64,000 bases of DNA from Psychromicrobium silvestre (GCF_013408295.1 NZ_JACBYQ010000001.1:1612001-1676000); one strand, 5' to 3'; shown: positions 43,152 through 52,803, counted from the first letter of the stretch. Notes: generated from the sequence alone by a model not told the origin. Program-made: numbers and translations.

Positions 43152-43325
43152 CTAGTCGATAGTTATCGACAGCCCGGATACCTCATCGTTCTCATCGAAA
43201 TCCAGCTGAACGGCTTGGGTATCAGCCACAGCTGCAGCCTCGGCTCGGGCCACAAAGGACCGTAGCTCCCCTAGGGTGAGCGAGTCCGGGTCAAAGGTCA
43301 ATTCAAGTTTCATTCCAAGCGCCAT
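43152..43325 (-). CDS. small conserved-looking protein, unknown function
   Basis: A 57-residue acidic protein, MALGMKLELTFDPDSLTLGE, then an Ala-rich helix and LSITID. It is convergent with the nucleoside hydrolase at a 2-bp gap. The frame can be extended upstream to 43436, but residues before MALG look non-coding, so the short form is preferred. No family recognised. Confidence 0.5.
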   Translation of the reverse strand: MALGMKLELTFDPDSLTLGELRSFVARAEAAAVADTQAVQLDFDENDEVSGLSITID

Positions 43326-43423
43326 GGCACCAGTATGGCACCTCCACGAGGCCACCCCCACTGAGTTGACCTTCTGGCTGGGAAATGATGCCAGGTCCCA
43401 CCAAACTCCGGGGCTAACGGGAA

Positions 43424-43461
43424 AAGGCACGGCCACTTCCGAACGGAAGTGGCCGTGCCTT
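43424..43461. terminator. bidirectional terminator, 18-bp perfect stem
   Basis: AAGGCACGGCCACTTCCG and its exact complement form a near-continuous hairpin with a 2-base centre (43442-43443). The minus-strand side is followed by TTTTC. It ends the minus-strand GH16 gene transcript. Confidence 0.9.
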
Positions 43462-43488
43462 GGTTCTAAGCCATTGAGCGAAGGCGGG

Positions 43489-45429
43489 TCAGCCCTGTTT
43501 TTGGTAGACCTGCACGTTGCTGACGCTCATGGTCATCGTCCCGGAGGTGGACTGAACCGGGCTGTGCCAGGAATTCGCCGCCGGAGTCACCACATTATTG
43601 CTCAGCAGCAGGAACATCGGCGCGGTTGGTACTCCGCTATTACTAACGGTTTGCGTCAGGGTACCGTCGAAGTAGAACGATATTGTGCGCGTTGCCGAGT
43701 TCCAATCCATCTGATAGTTGTGATAGCCGCTGCACAGATTGACGCCGGTGTCTTGGATCATCGACTTTCCAGTGCTGTCCGCATAGTGCACATTCTGCTG
43801 GATCACATTCGCAGGGTTAGCCGAGCCAGCGGTGAACCCACCTTCCTGCAGATCGATCTCTTGACCGCCGAACCCGAGCGTGGCGGGCAGCATCCAAATA
43901 CTGTTCCACGCCCCATTAGGAGTGAGCTGCCCGTTGACCACCGCGCATGCCATCTTGGCCCGCACAATCATGTTGATTTCGGTGCCAAAGCCACCAAAGG
44001 CGTGCTTACCGTACGTGTTCACTGATCCGGATTGCCAAGTGTAAGACGTGCCATTAACCGTCCGTGGCGCGTATTGAGCGGTCATCGACAAACCGTTCCC
44101 ACCGGTGGAGAAGTTGTTGTAGGCATTACCTGTGCTGGTTTGGCTGATCTGCGACGGCATATGGTATTCAGCGTCAAAGGGGCTGGTCGCACCCGATCCA
44201 ACGCAAGGCAGCGAGCCGGACTGGTTCCACGCAATGTAACCGTTGGACGAAGTAGCGGCGTCGGTCAAACCGAAATTCCAATTATTGGTGATGCTCTCGC
44301 TGAAATTGTCGTTGAAGACAAGATTACTGGCGGAGTAACCTGCCGGGGTCGCGATCCCACCGGTGCTTGCCCCGGTACCGGTGGTAGGACCAGCGCAACC
44401 CAGGGTGGGAATCGTACCCGTTCCAGTATCTGAACCCGTACCCGGGACCGTTCCGGCGCCAGCTGTCCAAACCTGGCTAGCCGATCCGGTACAGCTCTGA
44501 CGACTCACGACTACACCGAGTTCAGCCGTGCCGTTAACCGTCAAGCAGAGCCCCGTCTGAGCGTTCACGATAGTGCCATTACTCGAGGTGCTCCAGCCCT
44601 GATTCGCACTGCTCCCGCAGGTGAGAAGCTGAAGGTTATAAGTTCCGCTAGTCAGAACACTGAGACAAAGTCCGTTATTCAGCAAGGTGTTACTGGTGCC
44701 CGAAACGAATTGCTGGTCGCTATTTCCGCTGATGCAGGTGTTGAGAAGCAGCGGTGTGCCGGAGAGCGCCCCGATCCGGGCCGACGACAGGCACAAAGCC
44801 GAGGCGGTGTTGACCAGTGTGCCTGAAGCTGCCGTCGAGGCGCCAGTGCCCGTGCCGGTTCCTGTTCCTGTTCCTGGGCTCGTGCCAGTGCTCGTATCGA
44901 TTCCGACGATGATGCCGGTACCTGCGGTATTCCACGCCTGTCCCTGCTTCCCGTTGCAGGTGGTGATCACCATCGGAGCACCAGCGGTAGCCGCACCACC
45001 CTTAACCGCCAAACACAGCCCGGATGCTAGGCCAACAAAAGATCCGTTACTCTGCAGAACCCACATCTGCGAGGCGGTGCTAGTACACGACGCGAGGGTG
45101 ACAGGGCTACCTGTTTTCACGCCGGACACGCTGATGCACAGGCCGGTCGTTTGACCGGCGGCCCCGCTCCCGATCAGGTTGCTACCGGCGGCACGGAATT
45201 GTTCAGACGCAGTGTTGTTACAGCTGGCGACCGTCAGGGCAGCTCCCGCATAGGCGGCACCGCCTTGGGGTGCCAGGCACAGCCCCGAAGAACTATTGAC
45301 GATATTGCCACTAACAGCCGCAGCGGCAGCCCCAGGGGCGGTCATCACCGCCATTGCGAGAAGCGCGGGCACTATCAGGGCAAAAATCAGGGTGGGAATT
45401 CGTAATTGGCCTATGCGTGAAAAGGGCAT
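43489..45429 (-). CDS. secreted ricin-lectin/GH16 glycoside hydrolase
   Basis: A 646-residue secreted protein. A signal peptide ends near AAAAAVSG (about residue 38). Two ricin-type beta-trefoil units follow (about 40-175 and 200-330), each with three Cys-paired, QxW-type repeats (QMW, QAW, QGW, QVW). They are joined by glycine/threonine-rich linkers (GTGTGTGTGT). The C-terminal domain (about 370-646) is GH16-like with the catalytic EIDLQE motif (524-529, E-x-D-x-x-E) and an NWNFGLTD start. It should cut a beta-1,3- or similar polysaccharide; the exact substrate cannot be read from sequence. GGAAGGTG precedes the ATG. Confidence 0.9.
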   Translation of the reverse strand: MPFSRIGQLRIPTLIFALIVPALLAMAVMTAPGAAAAAVSGNIVNSSSGLCLAPQGGAAYAGAALTVASCNNTASEQFRAAGSNLIGSGAAGQTTGLCISVSGVKTGSPVTLASCTSTASQMWVLQSNGSFVGLASGLCLAVKGGAATAGAPMVITTCNGKQGQAWNTAGTGIIVGIDTSTGTSPGTGTGTGTGTGASTAASGTLVNTASALCLSSARIGALSGTPLLLNTCISGNSDQQFVSGTSNTLLNNGLCLSVLTSGTYNLQLLTCGSSANQGWSTSSNGTIVNAQTGLCLTVNGTAELGVVVSRQSCTGSASQVWTAGAGTVPGTGSDTGTGTIPTLGCAGPTTGTGASTGGIATPAGYSASNLVFNDNFSESITNNWNFGLTDAATSSNGYIAWNQSGSLPCVGSGATSPFDAEYHMPSQISQTSTGNAYNNFSTGGNGLSMTAQYAPRTVNGTSYTWQSGSVNTYGKHAFGGFGTEINMIVRAKMACAVVNGQLTPNGAWNSIWMLPATLGFGGQEIDLQEGGFTAGSANPANVIQQNVHYADSTGKSMIQDTGVNLCSGYHNYQMDWNSATRTISFYFDGTLTQTVSNSGVPTAPMFLLLSNNVVTPAANSWHSPVQSTSGTMTMSVSNVQVYQKQG

Positions 45430-45619
45430 GATCAGACACCTTCCGGGTGAAAATACTCGTCAGCGTTGCTGACCCAACGAGATTCTAGCCGAATGTGTGA
45501 GACTCAACTACCAGATTTCGCAGGGGGTTCTCATTGCCTGAGGCCACAAAAGGCGAAGAGACTCAATCGGCTACCGTCATGGCGATAGTGTTCAACAAGC
45601 AGAGCTCTCAGAAAGCAGA

Positions 45620-45643
45620 AAAGCCCCGGATTTCCGGGGCTTT
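45620..45643 (-). terminator. terminator after tRNA-Met
   Basis: GCCCCGGA-TT-TCCGGGGC with flanking A/T runs. On the minus strand it directly follows the tRNA-Met gene and is followed by TTTT. Confidence 0.88.
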
Positions 45644-45648
45644 AGCTG

Positions 45649-45722
45649 TAGCGGTGGGGAGACTCGATCTCCCGACCTCACGATTATGAGTCGTGCGCTC
45701 TAACCAACTGAGCTACACCGCC
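45649..45722 (-). tRNA. tRNA-Met (anticodon CAT)
   Basis: The minus strand reads GGCGGTGTAGCTCAGTTGGT at the 5' end and has a full cloverleaf. The anticodon stem CACGA/TCGTG holds loop CTCATAA, so the anticodon is CAT. The 3' acceptor is CACCGCT-A, with no encoded CCA. It is an elongator-type Met tRNA; a tRNA-Ile with a modified CAT anticodon cannot be excluded from sequence alone. Confidence 0.95.
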
Positions 45723-45786
45723 AAAAATGGGATTGGCTCGTGTCTTTGCCGGCCAAAACCGCCTTGACACGAGCCCACCCACTTCG

Positions 45787-45858
45787 AGCCCCCCACCGGA
45801 ATCGATCCGGTGACCTCGTTCTTACCAAGAACGCGCTCTACCACTGAGCTAGGGGGGC
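45787..45858 (-). tRNA. tRNA-Thr (anticodon GGT)
   Basis: The minus strand starts GCCCCCCTAGCTCAGTGGTA. The anticodon stem CGTTC/GAACG holds TTGGTAA, so the anticodon is GGT. The T arm CCGGA-TCGATT-CCGG region and acceptor GGGGGGC pair correctly. No CCA is encoded. It lies 64 bp upstream of tRNA-Met and is probably co-transcribed. Confidence 0.95.
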
Positions 45859-46016
45859 AACGAATGAATACTCTACCAGCCGTTTGAGGCTAGGCGAAAT
45901 GCACTCATTTTCGGCCCGCTGCGAGCCAGCTTTAAATGCGCGAGTTCGCGTCTCGGTCACCGATTCGCCCGCTATTAGGGGCGATTTGGCGACTGAAACG
46001 CGAACTCGGCCTCAGG

Positions 46017-47945
46017 CTACCACTTACCCTTGCGGTTGAAATCGCGGCCACCGGTCTCTTTGCCGTGACGAGGCTTGCGGTCGCCAGCCCCACGGCCAGA
46101 ATGTCCCTCAGCGCCTCTGGAGTCGCTGCTGCGGGAGTATCCGCCTTCGCCGCGAGCACCGCGGTCGCCGGAATCATTGGAATATTTCTTCTTGAAGCCA
46201 CCCTGACCACGGTCTCCGCGGTCCTCACGGCCCTTATAGCCGCCCTCAGAAGCGGGGCGACGGCCCTTGTCGAGCTCCAAGTGAATCAGCTCGCCACCGA
46301 TCCGGGTTTTGGACAGCGCGCGCCACTGATCCTTGCTCAGATCGGCCGGCAATTCGACCAGGCTGTGATCGGCGCGAATATCGATACCACCGATCTGCGA
46401 GGAGGAAAGGCCGCCTTCATTGGCAATGGCACCGACGATGGACCCGGGCATCACACGCTGACGGCGTCCCACAGCGATCCGGTAGGTCGCATTGCCCTCG
46501 GTCAGGGTCCGGGTGGGGCCGCGCGAGCCGAAGCCGTCCTTGGCACGTTCACGCTTCTGATACTCGGGTGCCGCCGGAAGGTCCTTGACCAGCAGAGATT
46601 CGCCGCCCTGGGCCATAAAGGCCAGCGCTGCCGCAATCTCCTCGGCGGTGACATCATGCTCGGCCTCATAGGAGGACACCAGATCCCGGAATACCGAGAG
46701 CTCTTCGGAGCCGAGGGTCTCGGTGATCTGATCGGCAAATTTACTCAGCCTCAGGTTGTTAATGGTGTCCGCGGTGGGCAGGTGCATCTGCTCCACGGGC
46801 TGCCGGGTGGCCTTCTCAATCGCCCGCAGCAAGTACTTCTCCCGCGGAGTCATGAACAGAATTGCCTCGCCGGAGCGCCCGGCCCGGCCGGTACGACCAA
46901 TGCGGTGCACATACCCCTCGGTGTCATGAGGAATGTCGTAGTTGACCACCAGGCTGATCCGCTCGACGTCGAGACCACGGGCCGCCACATCGGTGGCTAC
47001 CAGAATGTCGATATTGCCGGAACGCAGCGCTTCAACCGTACGCTCACGTTGCTGCTGCGGGATGTCGCCGTTGATGGCCGCCGCGCGGTATCCACGGGAC
47101 TTCAATTTGTCGGCAAGTTCCTCGGTAGCCATCTTGGTACGCACAAAGGCGATTACGCCGTCGTACTCTTCTACCTCGAGGATGCGGGTCATCGCGTCCA
47201 GCTTGTGCGGCCCCATCACCTGCAGGTAGCGCTGGCGGGTGTTCTCGCCCGTGGTGGTCCTGGCCTTGACCGAGATCTCGGCTGGATCCTTTAGGTACTT
47301 CTTGGCGATCCTGCGGATCTGGCCGGGCATGGTGGCCGAGAACAGCGCCACCTGCTTCTGCTCCGGGGTTTGGGAGAGGATCTGCTCAACGTCATCCGCG
47401 AAACCCATCCGCAGCATCTCGTCGGCTTCATCGAGCACCAGGTACTCAAGCTCGGAAAGGTCCAGGGAGCCCTTCTCCAAGTGGTCGATGACCCGCCCGG
47501 GAGTGCCCACCACAACCTGCGCACCGCGGCGCAATCCGGCTAGCTGAGGACCGTAGGCGGAACCGCCGTAGACCGGGAGCACGGTGAAATCGTTCAGATG
47601 AGCGGCATAGGAGGAGAACGCCTCTGCTACCTGCAGGGCGAGCTCACGAGTCGGCGCCAGCACCAGTACCTGGGTGGATTTGGTAGCCGGAAGTTCGGCC
47701 ATCCTGGAGAGCGCCGGGACCGCGAAAGCAGCGGTCTTGCCGGTGCCGGTCTGAGCCAGCCCGACGACGTCGCGCCCCGCCAGCAATACCGGAATGGTGG
47801 CCGCCTGGATAGGAGAAGGCTTCTCGTAACCAACGTCTTTCAGGGCTCGCAGAACACGATCGTCGAGACCGAAATCGGCGAACAGCACGTCCCGCTCGGC
47901 GTTATCGGCTGGGGTTTGGTCGTCGGAATAGTTGTCTTCGGGCAT
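46017..47945 (-). CDS. deaD: DEAD-box ATP-dependent RNA helicase (DeaD/CsdA-like)
   Basis: About 642 residues. All helicase motifs are present: AQTGTGKTAAF, PTRELALQ, VLDEADEMLRMG, SAT and HRIGRTGRAGRSG. A DbpA-like RNA-binding domain follows (YRIAVGRRQRVMPGSIVGAIANEGG), then a Gly/Arg/Ser-rich tail (RGDRGQGG, SRSSDSRG). Such enzymes unwind structured RNA in ribosome assembly, often in the cold. ATG 47945 is chosen because GAGGA lies 9 bases upstream; ATG 47960 is possible. About 250 bases upstream, before the MOSC gene, hold no gene and could contain a long regulated leader. Confidence 0.93.
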   Translation of the reverse strand: MPEDNYSDDQTPADNAERDVLFADFGLDDRVLRALKDVGYEKPSPIQAATIPVLLAGRDVVGLAQTGTGKTAAFAVPALSRMAELPATKSTQVLVLAPTRELALQVAEAFSSYAAHLNDFTVLPVYGGSAYGPQLAGLRRGAQVVVGTPGRVIDHLEKGSLDLSELEYLVLDEADEMLRMGFADDVEQILSQTPEQKQVALFSATMPGQIRRIAKKYLKDPAEISVKARTTTGENTRQRYLQVMGPHKLDAMTRILEVEEYDGVIAFVRTKMATEELADKLKSRGYRAAAINGDIPQQQRERTVEALRSGNIDILVATDVAARGLDVERISLVVNYDIPHDTEGYVHRIGRTGRAGRSGEAILFMTPREKYLLRAIEKATRQPVEQMHLPTADTINNLRLSKFADQITETLGSEELSVFRDLVSSYEAEHDVTAEEIAAALAFMAQGGESLLVKDLPAAPEYQKRERAKDGFGSRGPTRTLTEGNATYRIAVGRRQRVMPGSIVGAIANEGGLSSSQIGGIDIRADHSLVELPADLSKDQWRALSKTRIGGELIHLELDKGRRPASEGGYKGREDRGDRGQGGFKKKYSNDSGDRGARGEGGYSRSSDSRGAEGHSGRGAGDRKPRHGKETGGRDFNRKGKW

Positions 47946-48200
47946 GGGGAAATTCCTCATTCACATAGGGCCGGATCGGGGTCCGGACGATTCACCTCAC
48001 GGCGATCCCCTACGCACTTGCCCGCCACTAACGCGGGCCTGCCTGCACCGTTTGGCACTCAACCAGTTGGCACTGAATCGGCAGGAAAATAGGGAAGAAA
48101 GAAAAGGGATTCCGTAAGAAGGGAGTACCTCAATACTACGCTATCGGGCCGTTCGGCTCAGCCGCATCAGGCCAGCGACCCTGGTGAGATGGCGCACACC

Positions 48201-48845
48201 CTAGTGTCCGCGGCGCACTAGCTTGGCAAAAAGCGACTCATATTCGGGAGCCAACTCAAGCCCGGCATCAGCCTGCATGGCATGCATCTTCTCCAGGCTT
48301 GGATTGCTAAACCAGGCGCCAACACTTACCTCGTGGGCCGGTCGGTGCAGCACCGAAATCTGGTCCCCGGCCTGGATGCTGCCGGTTTGTAAAACCCGTA
48401 AATAGGCACCAATCCGGGCAGCCTCGGTGAACCTTTTGACCCAATGCGGCTCATTCATCCGGCGTTGGAAGGTGGCACAGGGGGTGCGAGGCATGGTCAC
48501 CTCAACCACCGCCTTGGCGCCGATCTGCCAGCGTTCACCGATCAGGGCGGCGTTCGCATCCAAACCGTCAATCCGTAGGTTTTCGCCGAAAAGCCCCGGT
48601 GCAATCTCGCGGCCAAGCTCCTTGGCCCAGTAATCGGCATCATGCTGAGAGTAGGCGTAGACCGCTTTATGCAGTCCGCCGTGGTTTTTCCGGTCGGCCT
48701 GAACATCCGCGTAAAGGCCATAAGGATTGATCTTGACCGGCTCCGTGATTGCTCGTTTATCGATCGCGGTCACCCCTACCGAGCCTTCATCTGGGGCGAG
48801 GGCATGCACTCGGCAAACGGCTAGCAGGCTCCCGTGCTGGTTCAT
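48201..48845 (-). CDS. MOSC-domain protein (YiiM-like)
   Basis: A 214-residue MOSC protein. Motifs include AVYAYSQHDADYWAKELG, PGLFGENLRIDGLD and MPRTPCATFQRRM, where the Cys is the conserved MOSC cysteine. The family binds molybdenum cofactor and carries out reductase-linked sulfur or N-hydroxylated substrate reactions. The frame continues upstream into kdpE, but homology starts at ATG 48845. It lies 20 bp after kdpE and may be co-transcribed with the kdp operon. Confidence 0.87.
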   Translation of the reverse strand: MNQHGSLLAVCRVHALAPDEGSVGVTAIDKRAITEPVKINPYGLYADVQADRKNHGGLHKAVYAYSQHDADYWAKELGREIAPGLFGENLRIDGLDANAALIGERWQIGAKAVVEVTMPRTPCATFQRRMNEPHWVKRFTEAARIGAYLRVLQTGSIQAGDQISVLHRPAHEVSVGAWFSNPSLEKMHAMQADAGLELAPEYESLFAKLVRRGH

Positions 48846-48865
48846 GTTTTCCAGTCTAGCTAGCG

Positions 48866-49549
48866 CTAAGGCTCGAAGCGGTAACCCATCCCGGCTTCGG
48901 TGACCAGGTGCCGCGGATGTGCCGGATCGGGTTCCAGTTTGCGCCGCAGCTGCCCCAGGTAGACCCGCAAATACTGGGTTTCCTTGGCATAGGCCGGTCC
49001 CCAAACCTGACTCAGGATTTGCTGTTGACTGACCAGTTTGCCGGGATTTCGGGCTAATAATTCCAGAATCGACCACTCGGTGGGGGTTAATCGCACCGGC
49101 TGACCGGAGCGCAGCACCTTTTTGGCTTGTAAGTCCACCACGAAGTCCTCGGTGGTCACGGTCGGTTCGTCACTGATCCCCAGCCGCTGCTCGGCGTGCC
49201 GTTGCGCAGCACGCAGCCGGGCCAGAAACTCATCCAGTCCGAAGGGCTTGGTGACGTAGTCATCGGCGCCCGCGTCGAGCGCGGCGACCTTCTCCTCCGA
49301 GGCATGCCGGGCGGAGAGCACAATGATCGGCACCTCGGTCCAGCCCCGCAAGCCGGCGATCACTTCCAGCCCGTCGATATCCGGCAGGCCAAGGTCCAGT
49401 ACGACGACGTCCGGCCGGTGTGCGGCGGCGGTCGCCAAAGCTTCGCGGCCGTTCGCCGCCGTATATACCGTGTAGCCATGGGCATGCAGATTGATTTGCA
49501 GGGCCCGGACCATCTGTGGCTCATCGTCAACCACTAGGACTGTCGTCAT
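48866..49549 (-). CDS. kdpE: KdpE response regulator
   Basis: A 227-residue OmpR-type regulator. The receiver has D8-D9 and the phosphoacceptor D52 (VVVLDLGLPD). The C-terminal winged helix carries LTPTEWSILELLARNPGKLVS, then QVWGPAYAKETQYLRVYLGQLRRKLE, which is typical of KdpE. It overlaps kdpD by 4 bp. It activates kdpFABC under potassium limitation. Confidence 0.96.
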   Translation of the reverse strand: MTTVLVVDDEPQMVRALQINLHAHGYTVYTAANGREALATAAAHRPDVVVLDLGLPDIDGLEVIAGLRGWTEVPIIVLSARHASEEKVAALDAGADDYVTKPFGLDEFLARLRAAQRHAEQRLGISDEPTVTTEDFVVDLQAKKVLRSGQPVRLTPTEWSILELLARNPGKLVSQQQILSQVWGPAYAKETQYLRVYLGQLRRKLEPDPAHPRHLVTEAGMGYRFEP

Positions 49550-52122
49550 ACTCGGCCTCCTCCCGCGCTCATCGGCAATCTCAAAACCATCGTCAATCCG
49601 CCGCCCGGAGTCTGCTCTGCTTCGAGCACTCCGCCCATCGCTTCGGTAAATCCCTTGGCCACCGCTAGGCCTAGGCCCACTCCGGTACCGGCGGGAACGT
49701 CGTCGAGCCGCTGAAACGGCCGGAACATCGCCACCACATCCTTAGCCGCCACTCCCCGACCATGATCCACGATACGCAGTTCACTCGCTGGCTGACCATC
49801 GATCAGCGCGCTCCCTGCGCCGCCCACGGTGCCGACCAGGACGATATCTGAATCTGGCGCGTATTTGACCGCGTTCTCCACAATATTGGCGATCACCCGC
49901 TCCAGCATGCCAATATCGGCTTCCACCGGGGGCATATTCGCGGGCAGGTCGAGCCTGGCCCATTCGGCGGCGGGCTCGTGGCCGAGGGCTGCCTCAATGG
50001 CATCGATCCAGCGCACCGGTCCTAGCTGAGGGGCCACCGCATCCGAGGAGATTCGGGACATATCGAGCAGATTCCCGACCAGTGCATCCAGCCGATCCGC
50101 TGAGTTCTCAATGGTGGCTAGCAGTTCTGCTTCATCCGCGGGTTCAAAGTGCACCTCGTCCTGACGCAGGCTGCTCACGGAAAGCTTGATCGCCGCCAGG
50201 GGGGTGCGCAGATCGTGGGAGACGGCGCGCAGAATCGAGGTACGCATGGTGTTGCCCTCGGCCAGTCGAACGTTGTCCCGGCGACTCTCATTGAGCGCTA
50301 TCCGTTGCCGTAGCGCCACCAGATGCGCCCCGAAAGCCACCAGCAGTCGCCGGTCCGAACCGTCCAGAACCCGGCCATCCAGGGCCAGTACCAAACCGTC
50401 TTCTACTTCCTCGGCGTTATCGGCCTGTTCCGGAGAGCTAGGCGGGTGCTCCCCCGAGGATGCCTCGATCCGCCACAGCGGCGCGGCCCGGTCATCCTGG
50501 CTACGCTGTAGCAGGCTCACCGCTGAAATCCTGAAGGCTTCCCGCACCTGGGCAAGATAGGACTCCAGCGAGTCTTCCCCGACGAGTGCCCCGCGGGCCA
50601 GCTCGCTCAGCGTTGCGGCCTCGGCTCCCGCCCGGGAAGCGTCCTTGGTGCGCCGGGCTGCCAGACCCACCACGAAGGCGACGGCGGCACTCACGGCGAG
50701 GAAAATCAGCAAGGCTAGCAGATTCTCGGGGTCCGAAATGGTCAGTGTGCCGGTAGGTGCTGCGGAGAAGAAATTGAGCAGCAGGGAACTAAACACCGCT
50801 CCCAGCAGGGCCGGCCAGAGTCCGCCGATCAGAGCCACCAGCACGCAGCCGCACAATTGCAGCAGGGTGTCGGTGACAAAGCTATTCGGGACCCACTGCA
50901 CCAGGGCGGTTTCGATCAGCGCCGGTAGCAACATGGCCAGTACAAAACCTGCGATTACCCGCCGACGGTCCAGGGTGCCGGGCCGCTGGAACCGCACTCC
51001 ACGTCCGCCCAGCGGATGCGAGACCATATGCACGTCGATATCGCCGGAACCCCGAACGATCTTGCTGCCCACCCCGCCGCCACTGAAAAACCTGGCCAGC
51101 GGTCGCCGTCGGGAGGTCCCCACCACCAGCTGAGTGGCGTTGACGCTGCGTGCAAATTCCAGCATGGCTTGGGCCGGGTCATCGCCGGTCACGCTGTGAT
51201 AGCTGCCGCCGAGGTCTTTGAGCAATTGTCGTTGCGCCTCAAGCTCGCGGGGAGACTCTCCTCGCACACCATCGGCCGCCCGGACGTGCACGCCGAGCAG
51301 TTCACCGCCGGAGATTCGAGCGAGAATCCTAGCCGCGCGGCGAATCAGCACTTCACCTTCCGGGCCACCGGTTAGGCCAATGACGACGCGTTCCCGGGTT
51401 GGCCAGCTCTCCTCAATGCCGTGGCTGCTGCGGTAGACCGCCAGACCATCCTCAACCTGATCGGCTAACCACAGTAACGCCAGTTCCCTAAGCGCGGAAA
51501 GATTGCCTAAGCGGAAGTAATTCGCCAGCGCCGCGTCAATTTTCTCCCCGGCGTAAATGTTCCCGGCAGAGAGTCGCTGCCGCAGCAACTCCGGTGAGAT
51601 GTCCACCAACTCGATCTGATCGGCACGGCGCACCACCTCGTCCGGAACTGTTTCGCTCTGCTTTGTATTGGTGATCTGGCTGACCACATCGCCCAGGGAG
51701 GCCAGATGCTGGATGTTCAGGGTGGAGATCACGTCGATCCCCGCTTCCAACAGGGTCTCCACGTCCTGCCAACGCTTCCGGCGCTGATGATCGTGGCTGG
51801 GGATCCCGACTGCTTCGCCGGTAATTTCCTCCACCACGGTGTGGGCGTACTCGTCCACTAGGGCCAGGCTGGGCTTGCGCAGCAGCACCGCCTCCAAGTC
51901 CATCTCCTCGAAGCTGGCTCCCCGGTAGACGACCTGTTTTGACGGCACAACTTCCAGGCCCTCGATAAGCGCCGCCGTATCCTTCCGGCCGTGGTGCAGG
52001 GCGATGGCCACTACGGTATCGACGCCCTCTGCCCGCCGGAGGTGTGCTTCCTCCAGCATGGCGTAGGTTTTGCCCACGCCGGGAGCCGCGCCGAGCAGGA
52101 TGCGCAAGGTGCCTCTGGCCAT
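49546..52122 (-). CDS. kdpD: KdpD sensor histidine kinase
   Basis: An 858-residue sensor. The N-terminal KdpD domain has a Walker A GAAPGVGKT (11-19) and LVDEYAH. It is followed by a universal-stress-like domain (VIGLTGGPEGEVLIRRAARI), a DUF4118 block of four transmembrane helices (about 375-475), a GAF-like region and the kinase core, with the phospho-His in SHDLRTPLAAIK and ATP-binding motifs NIVENAVKYA and GTGVGLGLAVAKG. It lies 56 bp downstream of kdpC. It senses potassium or turgor and phosphorylates KdpE. Confidence 0.96.
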   Translation of the reverse strand: MARGTLRILLGAAPGVGKTYAMLEEAHLRRAEGVDTVVAIALHHGRKDTAALIEGLEVVPSKQVVYRGASFEEMDLEAVLLRKPSLALVDEYAHTVVEEITGEAVGIPSHDHQRRKRWQDVETLLEAGIDVISTLNIQHLASLGDVVSQITNTKQSETVPDEVVRRADQIELVDISPELLRQRLSAGNIYAGEKIDAALANYFRLGNLSALRELALLWLADQVEDGLAVYRSSHGIEESWPTRERVVIGLTGGPEGEVLIRRAARILARISGGELLGVHVRAADGVRGESPRELEAQRQLLKDLGGSYHSVTGDDPAQAMLEFARSVNATQLVVGTSRRRPLARFFSGGGVGSKIVRGSGDIDVHMVSHPLGGRGVRFQRPGTLDRRRVIAGFVLAMLLPALIETALVQWVPNSFVTDTLLQLCGCVLVALIGGLWPALLGAVFSSLLLNFFSAAPTGTLTISDPENLLALLIFLAVSAAVAFVVGLAARRTKDASRAGAEAATLSELARGALVGEDSLESYLAQVREAFRISAVSLLQRSQDDRAAPLWRIEASSGEHPPSSPEQADNAEEVEDGLVLALDGRVLDGSDRRLLVAFGAHLVALRQRIALNESRRDNVRLAEGNTMRTSILRAVSHDLRTPLAAIKLSVSSLRQDEVHFEPADEAELLATIENSADRLDALVGNLLDMSRISSDAVAPQLGPVRWIDAIEAALGHEPAAEWARLDLPANMPPVEADIGMLERVIANIVENAVKYAPDSDIVLVGTVGGAGSALIDGQPASELRIVDHGRGVAAKDVVAMFRPFQRLDDVPAGTGVGLGLAVAKGFTEAMGGVLEAEQTPGGGLTMVLRLPMSAGGGRV

Positions 52123-52178
52123 GTACTTAGTTTCCCATGCCCGAGCCGCTGCGAGCCGAACTCAGCGGGCTACCCAGC

Positions 52179-52778
52179 TCAGCGGGACCGGCTTGCGGCC
52201 AGATCGAGATTCAGCAGGGTCACATTGACCGATTCTTGGCCGAGCAAGGATTCAAGGCCCGAGGTGGTGCGCTTCGCGATCATGATTTCCAGGTTTGCCG
52301 CGGACACCCCGGTCTGCTGGGCGATCCGTGGAACCTGCAATTGTGCATAGGCCGGCGAGATCTGCGGGTCCAGGCCCGAGGCGCCGGCGGTCACCGCATC
52401 GACGGGGACCTGGGCTTCTGGCACTCCCTCGACCTGCGCCACCTGCTTGCGAAGCTTGGCCATGGCCTCCTTCAGCTTGGGATCATTCGGACCCAGATTG
52501 CTGGCGCTGGAAGTTGCCGGATCCCAGGACACTGCGGAAGGCCGGGGATGGAACCACTGCGCCCCAAGGCCATCCTGGGTGGATTGCACGATGAGCGAAC
52601 TAGCGGCGGGTTTGCCGTTGACGCTGAGTAGCGAACCGTTCGCTTGACCTGGGGCAGCTAGCTGCGCCACTCCCCACACGAAGGCGGGATAGACCAGGCC
52701 TAACACCACGGTGACGAGCAACAGGAAGCGCACAGCCGTACCGAATTGCCTCAAATAGCCCTTGAAATCAAAGTTCAT
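52179..52778 (-). CDS. kdpC: KdpC subunit of the potassium-transporting ATPase
   Basis: A 199-residue single-pass protein: an N-terminal membrane helix (VRFLLLVTVVLGLVYPAFVWGVAQL) and a soluble periplasmic-side domain with FHPRPSAVSWDPATSSASNLGPNDPKL, the family signature. It stabilises the KdpFABC complex. It lies 25 bp downstream of kdpB. Confidence 0.95.
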   Translation of the reverse strand: MNFDFKGYLRQFGTAVRFLLLVTVVLGLVYPAFVWGVAQLAAPGQANGSLLSVNGKPAASSLIVQSTQDGLGAQWFHPRPSAVSWDPATSSASNLGPNDPKLKEAMAKLRKQVAQVEGVPEAQVPVDAVTAGASGLDPQISPAYAQLQVPRIAQQTGVSAANLEIMIAKRTTSGLESLLGQESVNVTLLNLDLAASRSR

Positions 52779-52803
52779 AAAAGTTCCTTCTTCTTCAAAC
52801 TCT

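Noticed and set aside
45936..47294. 452-residue frame on the plus strand opposite the helicase gene
   Set aside because: It lies antisense to a helicase with all motifs intact. Its product is His/Gly/Arg-rich without family motifs, as expected from a high-GC shadow frame.
48846..49076. 77-residue N-terminal extension of the MOSC protein
   Set aside because: It overlaps kdpE on the same strand in another frame, and MOSC homology begins at ATG 48845.
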